A stretch of DNA of 64,000 nt from Periconia sp. R9002 (GCA_023627715.1 JAMAHW010000019.1:461282-525281); one strand, 5' to 3'; positions 45,501 to 61,200 are shown, counted from the first letter of the stretch. Notes: generated from the letters alone by a model not told the origin. Numbers and translations are program-made.

Positions 45501-48500
45501 TTAATTACTAGATACTTTTTACTACACTACGTTTTCTATCTAAGTAGTAATATAGAGTATATATAAGTATATACTCTTCCTCTTAAGTAGATAGATCTAA
45601 GTAATATACCTCTCTCTATAATCTATACTAATACTACTTACGCCCTTATTATATAAACTACCTTAAGCTACCTATATAGACCCCTAGTTAGTAATTATAT
45701 ACTTCTACCTACTACCTATAAATATATTAAGAATTTAATATTCTACTAATATAGTTAAAAGTAGTAACTAAGCTCTACCTTTAATCTATACTACTCTAAG
45801 TTCTATAAAACTCTAATAAAGATAACTTATAACTTAACTTACACCTTTCTACTAAGGATAATTTATAGGTATATATATAGTTTCTTTATATTTTAACCCT
45901 CCTATAGTACTATAATAACTTATAACTTACTTTAACTTACTATAGACTAAAGCTAACGTAAAAACTTTCTAGTTAATTACTTTTCTACTATATTTTTAAG
46001 CTAGGCTATACTACTTCTATTTATATTTAAAAGTTCTTCTTATTATTATACTTCTAAAGGTCTAATAGAAAAAAGATAAAAAAGGGAAAAAAAAAGTACT
46101 ATAAGTATATATAATTATAGAGAATATATCTCTATCCTAAAAGAAAAAAGAAAGTAAAAAAATAGAACTATAAGCTTAAGAAGATATAAATAATAATCGC
46201 GCTTTAAGCTTTTTTAATATTAGCTAAGAAGCGTTAGTAAAAGAAGCTATATAAAATAGTAGCTTAGTATAGAATAGTTTTATAAGTTACTATAAAAAAA
46301 TAACTTTTTATCTATATTAAGGTATAAGTTTAATACTTCTTTAACTAAAATAATAATTACAGCTAATATTAAGTAGTAGAGAATTATGCCCTAAGTAATA
46401 GTATCCTATTTAATACTAGTATAGTCTAGAGATTACCTAATAGTAATATAGCTAATAAAGAAGTTAAGCCTTTTACTAACGTAGAGAATAGTAAGCCTAC
46501 CTTTTCTATTAAAGATAAGGCTAATAAACTCTACTAGTATACTTAGACTTATAGTTATAATAATAAAAAGGGGATTCTAGTAGATATTAAATCTATATTT
46601 TTAGATATTAAAGTTCTTTTATTAAATAATAAAATATAACTTTTTATTATTGTTTTCTCTTATTATCTAGATATTCTATTTATAATCCTTAGAGAGAGGA
46701 TTATTCTTAGTTATAGTAATTTAGATCCTATAGAAGAAGCTATATACCTACCTTATACTTAGTACTACTAGAATTAGAAAAAGCTGCTTTAATAAATTAT
46801 TACAAATCTAAAATTCCTCTATAACCTACGTAATAATATTTACTTAAACTAAACGCTAACCTTATCTAAATTATTAGATATATATAGTTTTAACTCTAAT
46901 ACTAAAAAGTAGGCTGCTAATTCTATACTTTACTTATATAAGATAACTAAAAGGGTAAAGGAACACTTTAGCGTAAAATTTAGCTAAACGCTATATATAC
47001 TTCTAAGCAGTAATTTAGTATATAAGTTTAATAACCTACTTAGTAATAAATACTATATTTCTATAGAACTAAAGACTTTAGAAGAAAGATATATAGGTTA
47101 GAGCTAAAAGATTAATAATTCCTTTTCTACTAAAATATAGTATTTTATTATCTAGATTTATAATATAAGTAATACTATAAGTATTATAATTTTTAGATAA
47201 AGTAGAATACTAAAATAATCCTTTCTATTAGTAGAGAAATTTTCTCTCTTAAATAAGAAGTAAAGTAATCTAGATATAAAAAAAGAAATTATACGTACGC
47301 TCTATAAACACTCTTATAATACTATTAATAAGCTAGAAGAAATAAAGTAGAAAGAATTTAATAAAAAGCTAAAAGCAAATAATAAGTAGATTAAGTAGCT
47401 ATTAGAAGTAATTAATATTAACTAAAATACCTTAGGTGTAGAGCTTAACCCTATAGTAGATACATCTACACCTAAAAACTCTAAAAAGCTAGCTTATAAA
47501 GAGTTCTATAGGTAGTAGAATAAAGTTATATCTTAGACTAAAAGTAATATTATAGTAGTCCTACTTAGTAGATACTATATCTTAGGTAACACTATTCTCT
47601 TTTATGTACTATAGAGAATAGGAGATAAAGTATATAATATATATTATAATTCTTTTAGTTACCTTCTTAGCTATAGAGAAGAAACTAAAGATAATATAAT
47701 TAAATACATTATAGTTCACTACTATAAGTAGGCTAAAGGTTCCCTAATTAACTATATAAAAATAGCTAACTACGTCCCTCTTATTAAGTAGCTATTTACT
47801 CTAATTAGTTTTAACTAATTATTACCTAATAAAGCACTATTTATTAAATTAAAAGATCTTAATTAGATTCCTAATATTAAAAGATAGTAATATATTAGAT
47901 ATTCTTTAGAAGTATAATAACTCTACTTTAACTCTTTACTAAAAAGTTATTTTAATAAAAAAAAGGTTACTATAAAAGAGAAAGTTAAGTAAGATATAAT
48001 AATACTAGTAGACCTATAAAGAATAGTCTAAGATTTATTAAATTTTTTAGATTACTTAATTTCTTTATAAGCTATTCTTAAAGCTATTATTACCTATAGA
48101 TTTAGGATAATAAAATCTAAAAAAGGAGTATATACTAAAAACTATATAATAAGAAAAGTAATTAGTTACAGCTATATAGTATAGAAAAATAGGTATATCT
48201 TAAATAAAAAAACACTTAACTAAATATAGAACAAAAGATAATAGGTACCTATTAAGTACCTATACGAACCTATACTTAAACTATACGCTTATACTATATA
48301 TTACTAGTTTATTAGTCTTCTTTTAGTTCTATCTTTATATCTTAAGTATAGATAAGTAGTTAAAGCAGCCCCTACGCTTCTATCCTTTATTAGTTATATA
48401 TATAGAAGAGTAGTATAGTATAATTTACTACGTATATAATCTAATCTACTCTATAAATATTTAAAGCTTATTTTTTAAGTAACTATTAATCTATTTATAG

Positions 48501-51500
48501 TTAAAAGAGGTAGCATAAACTACTTATAAACTATCTAACTTACTCTAATTACCTACTTTTCTAGAGTTAGTCTAGCCTTATTTCTTTAGTAAGCTATAGT
48601 TATATATTACTTATATTATAAAACGTTTTTTATTAATTTACTTATTACTACTTCCTTAGCTATAAAAAAGAATTTATAAGAGCTCTTCTAGCTATAGGCT
48701 AATAGTTAGTTAGTTAATTAACTTCTTTATTATAAATTAGCCTACCTATTAACTAAAACTATTCTTTTTTATATTTTACTTTCTATATAAAATACTACTT
48801 TTATACTATTAAAGCTCTACTAGTAAGATAGCTAATACTATAAAAAGTATTCTTATATAACTATAACTTCTACTACTTTAAAAAGTAAAAGAGGCTACTT
48901 ACTATATTATTAATATAGTATAAGTAATCTAGACTAAAACCTAAATCTAATTTTAAAACCTACTAGAGGTAATTAATAAAACTAGTTTATAAAGGTAAAT
49001 AGTAGATCTAGAATTCTAGCTAAAGTACTAAGGCTAACTATATATATATAAATATATAATATATAACTTAGTTAAATTCTAAGAAAATAAGCCTAAGGAT
49101 AGCTAAATAGAGCTATTATTTATATAGTTAAGACGCCTTTAAAGTATATAAAGAGAATTATTACTAGCTTTACTACTATAGCTAACGTATACTAGTCTTA
49201 ATTATATAGAAAGGCCTATCTAATAGAGACGTACTTTTTACTAATATAGTATATTTTAGTAAGCTTACTAAGAGCTACCTAAAAAATAAAGGTATAGTAA
49301 ATATATACTTATATAAAAGTAGAAATTTTAAAATAAAGCTTAGTTAGTAAAATAAAGCCTATATAATATTTATTTAAGACTTTAAAGTAAAACCTTATTA
49401 AAAATAGGACCTAGTCTTAGAAAAAAAGTTACTTCTATATCTAAAAAAAGTTAGTAGGGAAGGCTACCTAGCGTAGGAATATATAGTAGAAACTTATAAA
49501 GATTATATCTATAGTATAGGATTATAAGTAATAATTTTAGTAACTATAACTACCTATCCTATATACTATTACTAACTATATAAGAGAAAAATAAAAATAG
49601 GAGATACCTAAAAACGTATACTTAATAAAAAAGAATTCTTTTTATTAGATTTCTCTCTTCTAATAGGTATTTTCTATTTAAGAGTTTTAGATAGCTTTAG
49701 TATAGATAATAATAGATTTGTTTATAACAACTCTAATAATACTAAAATCTCTAGGTATCTTAAAAACTTTAAAAAGCTAAATATTAACACTAGAAGCTTA
49801 CTAATATAAGACTCTCCCCTCTTTAGTATAACTTAGAAGTACTATTATAAGTCTAAAATAGATAAAAATATACGTTACTAATAAGTTTTTTATTTAAGTT
49901 TTATAGATTCTTTTATCTCTTATAATACTAGTAAAAATAAAGAGGATAATAATAAGCTTATCTTTAGCCTTAATAAAAGCTAATACTAGCCTAAAGTAGC
50001 TATATTTTTAAAATACTTACTAGTATAAAGTAGAGTTTATCTAATATTTAGGGTAAATACTAAGAAGCTAATTAAGTATATAACTATAAGTATTATACGA
50101 TACTAAATAAATCTTTCTAATAGTCTTAAATTTCTTTCCTTAACTATAAGTACGTATACTATTATAGAGTTAAGTAAATAACTTATATATATATAGAGGG
50201 CCTCTTATACTTAGTAAATATAACTATCTTTTTCTTTTTAGCACCTTCTTTAACTTTAACTATTACACTTATATCTTATCTAACTCCTCTATATCTATAA
50301 CTTTAAAACCTAAAAACTACTATAAAACTATACTACTACTATACTTCTATACATATAGTAAAACGTACGTTAAATTACTACTATTTTTTAAAGTATACCT
50401 CTTAACGTATAAAAAAGTAGTAGGCAACCTTTTTAATTAGTATAAGGTAATTTATAAAGCTAGTATATATTTAAATAGTAGTTCTAGTTAAATACTTACT
50501 AATAAAACTAGAACTAGTAAAAGAAAAAAAAATAAAAATAACTATACTACTTATAGGCTTAAAACCTACTAGTATATAGATAGGTATATATATAGCTTAA
50601 GGTTACTATAATTAAGCTAGACGCTAATACTAATAAGAAACGCTATAGTATTAAAGCCCCTCTATTATATATTTACGCTAGCCCTATTAACTAATACTAC
50701 TATATCCTCTACGTATAGTAGCTTAGAGACTAAATATATTTTTTTTTTACTTAATATAGAAAAAAGCGTCTTAGATATAAAGGCTATAGTCTTAGTAAAA
50801 AAAAAGTAGTTAAAGTAAATAGTTAATAAGGCGTCTTTTATAGATATAGATATTAATAATAAGAGTTATAATATAATAGATAGTAAAAAACCTATATAAA
50901 TACGTAGAAACTTAATAGATATTATAATATAGTAAGCGCAGCCTATAGTATATATATTAAATTAAAAAGTAAGCCCTATCTACCTTTAATATCTATAGGA
51001 TAATATATTTTATAGTACTTAAGTATAAATAACTATAGATAATCTAGCGCTAAAGCGCTAGCTTTATTTAGTATAACTTCTCTTTATATCTTTATATTAG
51101 ACTTTTTATTCTATCTTTATCTCTTTACACTATTTAATATAATATAAATTATAGTAACCTACTATATTTTTTCTTTCTACATATTATTCTATTATTTCTC
51201 CTCTTATAAATCTACTATTTTATATAAGTTAGTAGATATTACTTTAAATATTAGTCTTTATTATTTTAGATTAGGTAAGTATAAATATAGTTAATAGGTT
51301 AGTTTCTTTCTCTCCTCCTTAAGCGCTTTGCTAATTAGACGTTTTCTATACGTATAACTATAAGCGCCTCTAACTAGAATAGACTAAAAATACGTTAATA
51401 GATAGAGCTCTTAAAACTAGAAGCATTTCTCTAATTTAAGTAAAGTATATAGCTAAAAGTAGAAGTAGTAATAAGAACTAAAATATATAAATATAGAAGC

Positions 51501-54249
51501 TAATATAGAAGCTTACTTAGATTTATAGCTATACGTTAGTAAAATCTAAATAAGGTTAATAAAGTCTTATAATACTACGCTACGTAGTATCTTAGTACTA
51601 TTTTATTTAAAAATATATACTCCCCCTATTCTATATAGTACTTATAGCCTATAATAAAGTACTATACTTTTATAGGACGTAGTAAAGTATTTTTTATATA
51701 AAAAGATAGTAATTCTAAATTAAGTAGTAGAATAAACTTTTAGAGGCATACGCTATTTAAAGTAGGGATAATAATATTATTAGCCTAAAAGGATCTAAAA
51801 GAGAAGTAGCTTAAGCTAAGTATAGTATAGTAATTAATATATATCTTATATAATAGTTTCTACTCTTTAGAGAACACTAAGTAGTTTTTATATAGTATAG
51901 TATACTAGAGGTTTTAGCGCTACCTTATTACTTTACTAGCTTTTACTAATCTAGAGTAAAAAGTAGTAAATATAAATAAAGTAAAGGCGTAAGTTTTAAT
52001 ATATATTAACTCTATATCTTCTAGAGTTATCTTTTTACGTTAGTAAGAGATATTATAGTAGTCTTACCTAGTAGGTAAAATTTTAGACTTTATAATCTAT
52101 ATATAGCTATATAGATTAAGTTAATAGTAAGTAGAGTAACTATATCTATATAAAGTAATTACTAGTACGTTAGGTGCAAAGTTTACTATTACTATATCTA
52201 GTTATAGTCTCTATATAACTATATAGTAAATAATATTAAAATCTTAGCGTATAAGCTAGCTATAGTATAAACTAAGCTAAATATTAAACCTAATACTATA
52301 AATATAGCTATATAGTAGACTTTAATAAGGTAATATTAATAAAGTATTCTACTTACTATATCTATAATAGTTTTCTATAAATAATAACTCCTCTACTATT
52401 AAAAAAATATAAAACTATAATTAAGATAGTTTAGAGTAGCTAGTTTAGCTCTACTAGCTTAGTAAATATATATATATCCGCTCCTATAAATATCTTTAGC
52501 TCGTATATCTTATAGATATATTAGTTACTTATAAGCTTCTCTCCTTAAAACTAAATAAGCTTCTACCTAATATTATAAAATATATATAAACTAGACTCTA
52601 TATCTATCTAATGCTAACTACTATAAGTAGAATATTATATATCCTAATTAAGCGTAGCGGAGAGGCTAATAAAGTATTATTAAAAAAGTAGTGCTTAAAA
52701 GCTAGCTCTAACTAATATATTAATCTTTATGCTTTAGAAGCGCTACTCTACTTCTAGTAGCTCTTTTTTTAGCTATAACTACTATAGTTCTTTTTAATAG
52801 TTACTAAAGTCTATAGGGAGTACCTACTTTAGCTTATTAATATAGGGCTTATACTAAATAGCCTAGCGTCTATTATAGAATCTAAACTACTTAGTAAGCT
52901 ATTAGATATAGTATAGGATTATATAGTAGATAATTACTTTTCCTACGCGTAGGAAAATATTAAGCTATTAAATTTATAGTACTATAAGTTCCTTTAAGAG
53001 CTTTAGAATATACTTATAATATAGAGCTTATTTAGAATATTAGTAGCCTACCTATCTTTTCTCTCTACTATCTACGCTATTAATAAGTAATATAGGGTTT
53101 TTATAACCTAGGCTTTTTTTTATAGAGTAAACTTTATTTTTTTTACTATAACGCTTAACCTTATAGATAATAGTATTAAGGATACCTAGTTTAAGAGGTT
53201 TTTTAGTTCTATACTAGATAGGTATATAAATATAAAAAGGCTTATATTTACTAACTTTTTAGCTCTTTTACGTTTACTTATTAACGCGTAAGTTATAAAG
53301 CTTATTACTAAGTATTACAGCCTATAGAAGCTTACTTTAGGTATTTTTACTACCTATACTCTAGATTCTACTACTAAATATAACGCTACTAAGCCTATAC
53401 TATATATAGTAAACTAGTTTATTAATATTAACTAGCTACAATATCTTAAAGATATAGGTAGGCTAAAGAGTCTAGTACTAGTTATAAGTAGTTATCTTTA
53501 GTAATATAATAGTAATAGCGTAAATTATTAAAAGTTATAAGCGTAGTATAGAGAGCTTTATAGGTTAATTAAAGCTATATTAAAGTTTATAGGCGTCTAG
53601 CTTAATACTAATATTAACTTAGATAGCGTAGAGGTAGAAGAGATTTAGTAAATAGTATAATTAGTATACTATTAGAATTAGCTAACGTTATAGGAAAGAT
53701 ATTATATATATTAAGTATCTTATCTATTATTTATTAGAAATATAAATATACTATTTACTTAAAACTTTTTAATACTTAGTATTACTACGTTTATTATAAA
53801 TATTATAAGTATAGTACTTAAATCTTTAGGGCGACTACTAAAGTATAGGGAGATTCTTAATATAAATAGTAATCTATTACTTTATAACTATACTAAGTAG
53901 TTAAGCTATTTCTTTATAAGCTATTTAAAAAGATAGTAATTTTTAATTAGCTTTAAAATAATATATATTAGACTTTTAGTAGTATTATAAGTTTAATTTA
54001 ATTATCTAAGAATCTAACTACAGACAAATATAGTATTGTTACTAAAAGTAGTTAAACTATATAGGTATCTATTCTATTAGTACCCTTTATATATATATAT
54101 ACTTATTAGAACTAGGTAGGTTACGTTTAGATATATTTAACTTACTAAAGAGCTATTTAAAAACTATAGGTAATAAACGTCTATAACTAAAAGTATAAAG
54201 ATTAATTCTACTTTCTTAATTTAAAGTAGGTAATATTCTTTTACGCTCT

Positions 54250-54305
54250 TTTATACTTATACTTATACTTATACTTATACTTACTTTTACTCTTACTCTT
54301 ACTTT
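54250..54305. repeat. (ACTTAT)n/(ACTCTT)n simple repeat
   Basis: Hexamer ACTTAT repeated about five times, then ACTTTT/ACTCTT variants. Part of the AT-rich block. Confidence 0.75.
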
Positions 54306-54410
54306 TACGTATACTATTATACTATATATATAGTATAGGAGGCTTATATATTATATAGACTTATATAAATAGAAGGCCTTCTACTCTACTTATATAATAT
54401 AATAATATAA

Positions 54411-54465
<55 letters not shown>

Positions 54466-54470
54466 GCTAC

Positions 54471-54503
<33 letters not shown>
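54411..54503. repeat. (TAC)n followed by (TAA)n microsatellite
   Basis: About twenty TAC triplets with one GCT interruption near 54,465, running directly into about ten TAA triplets. Confidence 0.9.
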
Positions 54504-54504
<1 letters not shown>

Positions 54505-57432
54505 TACTAATATTTAAAAAGAAATTTCTAGTAGAAGTATATAGCCTACCCTAAAGTAAAACCTAAGCTAAAAAGTATATAACACTATTATAATTTATTT
54601 ATTTAGAAAGTATTTATAAAAATTTATAAGTTTTTCTACGAATGGAAGTAGCTATTTAACTACCTACTTAAGTAAACTCTACTTATAGTACTAGAATAAG
54701 TTACTATTAAGCCTTAGCTTTAGTAGTCCTTTAATAATACACTTACTAATTAAACGTATATATAATAATCTATATAATTAACGTAAAAGCTAGGTAGCTA
54801 ATTATATATAGGAAGCTAAGGTTTACTACACTATACTATCTACTAAGTTAAATATTATATATATATCTATAATTATAGTAATATTTAACTAAGATTCTAA
54901 TAAAAATATACTATTATTATTATACTACTTTTCTCTAAGAGTAATCTTACGTAGAGTTATAAATTAAAAATTATGTTTTATAAAAATTTTAAACTATAAT
55001 TAAACACTAAGTATTAATAATACTAAGAGTAATTTCTCTTAATTATTTATAAAGAAAAGAACAATTAATAAATATTTTAGAAGTAGATAACTTAGTATAT
55101 AAATATTATATACTATAATAATATCTATTTATTTAAAGCCCTTCTATACTAGTATTCTCTTTACTACTATACCTTAGCTAAGCTCTTATTGTTTTCCCCT
55201 ATTATACTATAAGCCTATCTTAGAGCTAAAGCTACTTACGTTATCTTTTACTACCTCTACTATACCTAAAAAAATACTATTATAATAAAAAGGAGAATAG
55301 AAAAAGTTAATATTTAGTTTTTTAGCTATTATAGTTGCGGTCGCGCTTTTACTATAGTAGAAATTAAAAATCTAAGAATATAAGCTCTTAATATTAAAGT
55401 ATTAGTAGGCCTCTAAGTAACTATATTTACTATCCTATACTACGCACAGACTAATAAGGTAGCTATTAGCCTTATACTTTAATCTTAGCGTTTCTACTAT
55501 ATACGTTAAAGGAATAATATAGAATAATTTAATCTATAAGATAATTAGTAAAAGCTAAAGAGTTATATATAAATAGAAGTTTTTATACCTAGCGTACTAG
55601 ATATAGTAGAGGGGGGTATTACTAAGTAGTAGATTTATTAGCGTATTACTTATAAAGTAGCGCGCCTACTAAGGGGTAATAGTAAATTAGTTACAACTAT
55701 TTTTAGCTTAAACGTAATTTATATAGATAAGGTTTAGGTAAAGAGGCCTTAATTTAACGTTAGTTAAGCTCTACTTAAAATTACGTTAACACTTACTTAC
55801 TTAGAAGCCTATAAATTTCTATCCTTCCCTATAGATTTATAAAATATCTCCCTACTAAATAGGTAGAAAAAAAAACTACTTTTTTAGGCGGCTACTACTT
55901 TATTAAGTACTATAGTAGTTATAACGTTAGCTTCTAGCTTTAGCTAAAACGTACTATTATAGCTTTTATTATAAATTTTAGTTTTAATCTACTTTTCGTA
56001 TATACTCTTATAAAATTTATACTCTAAAAGTAAGTTATAGAGTAGTAGCTTAACCTATGTTTCTACTACTACTAAGTTAATTTAGTCTTAGTTATTATTT
56101 ATAGCTAGTAGAATTAATAGTATTAAAAAGTTTAAGTAGTAAAGTATAGAAGTAATTAAGTGCTTTTACGTTAAAAGATTTAGACGCTAAAGTATATATA
56201 GCTTTACTTATATAACTAGTAGTAACCTTAGAGTATAAGTAAAGCCTATGCTTAACCCTTTCTCTAATACTACTTTATTATATCTAACTAAGCTAATACT
56301 ACTACTTTTATATAACGTATATATAAACTTATATATTTAGAGTTTTTTAACTAAAGCGTAAGGCTCTAGATACTCTATAGAGAAGCCTAGGCGTTACTAT
56401 ATTATAATAAGTACGTATTTATAGTCTCTAAGTTTATCTATCTTTTACAAGAACCTAATAATCTTAGCCTTACCTACCTTATTATTCTACACCTTTAATT
56501 AGGCGCTAAACTACTTAAATACTATTTTTAGTAGAATATTATTAATAAAACTACTAACGCTACTATAGCTTTTAAAAATATTCTTAATTATACGTAAACC
56601 TACTATAACTATAAAAATCTATTATACGCTACTAAAAAGCGCATTCTATAAGATATAGAGATATACTAGGTAAGCCTCCTCCTATATAATAGTAGCTTCC
56701 TTACCTCTAAAGAAAGTAAACTAGTAAAAAAGTAGATTAATAATTACTCTATTAAGAGTAGAATATAGAAGTAAGTAGGTTACTTAATATTTACTTACTA
56801 GTTCTAACGTACATCTAAGACGGATAGTATCCTATATAATAAGCTTTCCTATTAGATTGTATAGCCTATTAGTATTATAAATATATACTATATCTATCTT
56901 ATAAGTAAATTATAGTTAGTATTTTACTAATAAATATATATAGTAATAAAGCTAAAGGTGCTGTTAGCTATTTTATAGCGTAAAGATAGTTATAGTAAAG
57001 TCTAGTATTATAGCTTATATTATAATTACTAAGGTAGATTTATCTAACTTTACGTTATAAAAATAAGTTTAATATATTTAATAGTCTTACTCTCTATATC
57101 TATATGTATAGTTATAGTATAAAGTATATATAGGCCTTAAGCTAGTCTATAAGACTATTATATTATTAACTTTATCTATATTAATTATAGAGTAGTTAAT
57201 ATATATATAGAAATCTAGTGCTATAAATAATAGTATAATTATTATAAAGTATTAATTATCTAGTACTAATTTAGATAAACTATTATAGTTACTATAAGTG
57301 TATATATATAAGTACGTTCTTTACTAAGGCGTATAATATTACTTAAGATTAAAACTAGTATTAATACTATTACTAATACACTAATTTATTATAAAAAAGA
57401 AAATACTTTTAACTATAATAAGTATTAATAAT

Positions 57433-57720
57433 ATATAATTATTCTATATACGCACTTAGTTACCTATATACCTATCTTAGCTAAGGACGTTATCTAGTGT
57501 ACCTCTACCTATATTAAGACTTAGGGTAGTAATACTCTATAAAGATTAATATTAATTTTATTAATTTTAATTTTATATAATTATTCTATCTAGTACTACG
57601 TACGTAGATATTACTAATATACTTATCTTAGCTAAGGACGCTACCTAGTATCTTCTCTCTACTTATATTAATACCTAGGGTAGGTATATAGTAATACTCT
57701 ATAGTAATTAATATATAATT
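57433..57720. repeat. Tandem repeat with a unit of about 142-151 bp
   Basis: The words ATATAATTATTCTAT (57,433 and 57,575) and TCTTAGCTAAGGACG (57,475 and 57,626) repeat in order with indels between, followed each time by a TAGGGTAG-like word and AGTAATACTCTATA. A third partial copy may start near 57,710. Confidence 0.65.
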
Positions 57721-58125
57721 TAATTATATCTATCTAGATAATTACTATACTAACTAATTATCCCTCTTTACTATTCCTTCCTCTACTTCTTAGCGTTTTC
57801 TCCTACTTTCTAATAGATAATACGTTTAAGACCCTTTAATATTAAAGGTAAGATCTAGCACTACTCTATAACTAATTCTTAAAGTATATTATAAAGGTAT
57901 ATACGTATTATAGTAGTAATATAGGTAGGATTTAGAAGTAAGCTAGGGGTGCGTATAAACGTTGTATTAAGCTATAGGACTTTATTATATAGCTACCTAA
58001 CTTTTATAACTATCTTATTAAAATTATATTTTTATTACTACCTATATATAGTAGTGCCTTTACTTCTAGTACTATTTAGGGTATTAGCTAAGTTAGAGGA
58101 TTACTAATATTTATATAGTAGTTTT

Positions 58126-58240
58126 AGCTATAAGCTGTTTTAGTTAGAAGGTTCTAATTATAAGTTATCTTAATTAGAAGGTTCTAGCTATAAGTTGTTT
58201 TAATTAAAAAGTTCTAGCTATAAGTCGTCTTAATTAGAAT
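58126..58240. repeat. 30-bp minisatellite, about four copies
   Basis: Units start at 58,126, 58,156, 58,186 and 58,216, each beginning AGCTATAAG (or AATTATAAG) and ending with GTTCT. A 30-bp period equals ten codons, so it may be the remnant of a decapeptide repeat in a lost reading frame. Confidence 0.75.
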
Positions 58241-61200
58241 TATTATTAATTATAATAGGTAGTATTCTTTCTAGTATAATTAAATTTTAGTTACTTAAGT
58301 TAAGTAATAAGAGCTTTATAATAGCAAACTTTAGTAGTAAGTAAAGTTTAGTAAAGTAATATTTTTATACTATAACGTAGTATAAAAAGGATACTTATAT
58401 TAGTTAGGTAGTAAAGTTATATCTTTAGGTAAGTAACTATATATATTAATTAAGTAAGCGTATAGTTAGCTTTACTTATAAAAGTAGAAGTTATTTCTAG
58501 GCTACTACGTACTATATAAATATATCCCTAATTATAGCGCATTATATCTCTTATATACCTTTATATATAAAACTACTTATTAGAAAAAGCCTAAAACTTA
58601 TTACTAAGTTTCTTAAAAGTACTAGTAAACCTTTCTAAAAACCTATAGATTAGTAACTAGCTACTATTTAATTAAGAATATAATTCTAGATAATTATAAT
58701 ACTAGTAGATAATTATAATACTAGCGGCGAGTTATACTTCTATTCTATTACGTATATATGTATCTTAAATAATACCTGTATATTAATTTACTTTCTTAAG
58801 CTAATTTTTAAATAATATCCGTATATTAATTTACTTATATTAATAACTTATCTTATTATACGTTAGCTTTCTATAGTATATAAAGCTCTCTATTATAACT
58901 TACCTTATAGTTAGCTACCCCCTATAAAAAATAGAGTAGACGTAGATATAAAAGAGTAGAAACCTAAAGTAATAGAAGAGAAACCTAATAAGCTTAATTA
59001 CTTCTATCTAGAAGTCTAAAATAAGGTAAGTATCTATTAGTAGTTTAAAGAAGAATAGGTAGGACGTATCTAAGGCCTAGAATAAAGTAGGATAGACTAC
59101 GTCTATAAAGACTAAATTAATAATAATATTTTAAAAGCTCTACTAGCTATTTTTATTACGTAGCTAAAAAATATATAGCTACTATAGAAAACATAGATTA
59201 TCTTTAACCTACTAAAAGACGGCTATAAATAGATATAGCTACTTTTTCTAATACTATATTAAATCTAATTAGCACTAACACTAAGTAGTAGAGACTAATA
59301 AGACTTACTATTCTAACTTCTAACTCTACTAGGGGGCTAAGAAGCACTACTTTTTACTTTATCTAACTTTGCGTCTATATAGAGCTATAGTAGTCGCACT
59401 TAGTAAAAGTTATAGTAGAAAAATAATTATAACGTTAGAGGAAAAGTAGTTAATAGAAAGTAATTTAAAACGTCTTTTAGGTATAGCTTTATTTTTAGTT
59501 CTTAGCCTTCTATATAGCGCTCTACTTAATAAGCTTATTACCTCTATAGCTTTATCTAATATAATAACCTCCACCCTAACCTCTCTACCTTAACTATAAG
59601 CTAACGTCCCTATAAAAAAAACCTTACCTTAAAATAACCTATTTACCTTACCTAATAAATAACACGCCTACTTAGGGTAGTTAAATATTATAGCTACTAT
59701 TTAGTTAAAATAAGCTTTATTATATAAGTTATTATAGTAGTAGTAGTAATACTTATAATAATACCTAAATTTACGTATAAAAAGCTTATACTAAGGGTAA
59801 AGTAGTTAGGTAAGCTAAAAACTACTATTATTAAGTTAATACTTAAGTGCGCTAACTCTATATTTATTACTATTACTAGTAGCTAGGTATGCGCCATTAT
59901 TAGTAAGTTAGTATAGGTAGGGCTTATAATCGCGTATAATATATAGATGCGCTTCCTATACTTTCTATATAGTATTCTTTTTAATATTCTATATATTTAT
60001 AATACGCTACGTTTAGCTCTATAGGCTAGAGAGGAATTAACTTATAATAAAGTAAAGCTAAAAATAGAGGAACTAAATAGTAGTATAGAATTACTATTTA
60101 ATAATCCCTAGCCTAACACAACTCTCTACTACGTAGAAATAGTAAGTAGGCAACTTTATAAAAAGTTTTATATCTCCTAAAAAGGCTAAAAGATATTTTT
60201 TTACTATAAGGCACACTAGTGTAATTAGAAGCATTATAATTAGACTAGATAGTAGGTAATAGAGTAGATAAAGAGCGTATACGCCTTTTTTCTATAGCCT
60301 AGGTAAATTTCCTTCTAAAAGTTAATAAAAGTAAATAATATAAGTATAAAAAAAAGTTATAATTCTATAGAATAAAAGGCTATTATTACCTAAATAAAAA
60401 ATAATATAGATTAACACATAAAAGTAAATAATAAAAAGGTAGGTTATACGTAAATATTAAGCTTATAAAAGCTTAGCGCCTATATATTAAAAAAGAAAAA
60501 AAAATATAGAAAGTAAATAAAAGTATACTAAAAGCTAAATCTTACTATTATATAACTTTTATAGACTTCTTATAACTTCTAAGGCTACTAGCCTTCTTAA
60601 GCGTCGCTATCATACTGCTTTAGTTATACTATTAGTTTATATACGCTAGGTATATAGTATTTACACTAAAGATTATAGATAGCTTAGAAGGGAAATTTAG
60701 TTAGAGAGCTGTAGTAATAGGGCTATCCCTAAAATTTAAGTAGGTCCCTATCTATAAACTTTAGAGGAGAGTTATAACTAATATATAGCTTTTATTAATA
60801 TTAGTAGTTTTAGCTATATTATTAGCATTATCGCTTTTTTTAGCACTTATAAGGTTAATAAAGTAGAGTTTACTATACTACTATTACTTATTAGCTACTT
60901 TTATAGAGATATTAATTAAGACGTAGCTCCTAAATAATATATAATTATAAGTTATCTTATACTACTTTCTAAAGAGGGCTATATACTAGAGTAACGTATA
61001 AAGGGCGCGCTTACTAAAAATAAAGTAGAAAAGCCTATTAGATTTAGTATCTACTCTAATCTCGTAGGTAGTAAGAAAGGCTTTGTCTAGGCCTATAATA
61101 AGTGTCTTAGTTTCACTCTAAAATAGCTTTATATAAGAGACTAAAACTATAGCTACACTAAGCTACGTAAGCAGCTTAAAGTTAGCTAAATAAGTAATTA

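Noticed and set aside
47432..47477. Inverted repeat (AGGTGTAG/CTACACCT) as a transposon terminus
   Set aside because: Too short and isolated to support a mobile-element end; no target-site duplication could be seen.
54411..54503. CRISPR-like or telomere-like array
   Set aside because: The repeats are plain TAC and TAA triplets in eukaryotic AT-rich DNA; there are no spacers and no TTAGGG words.
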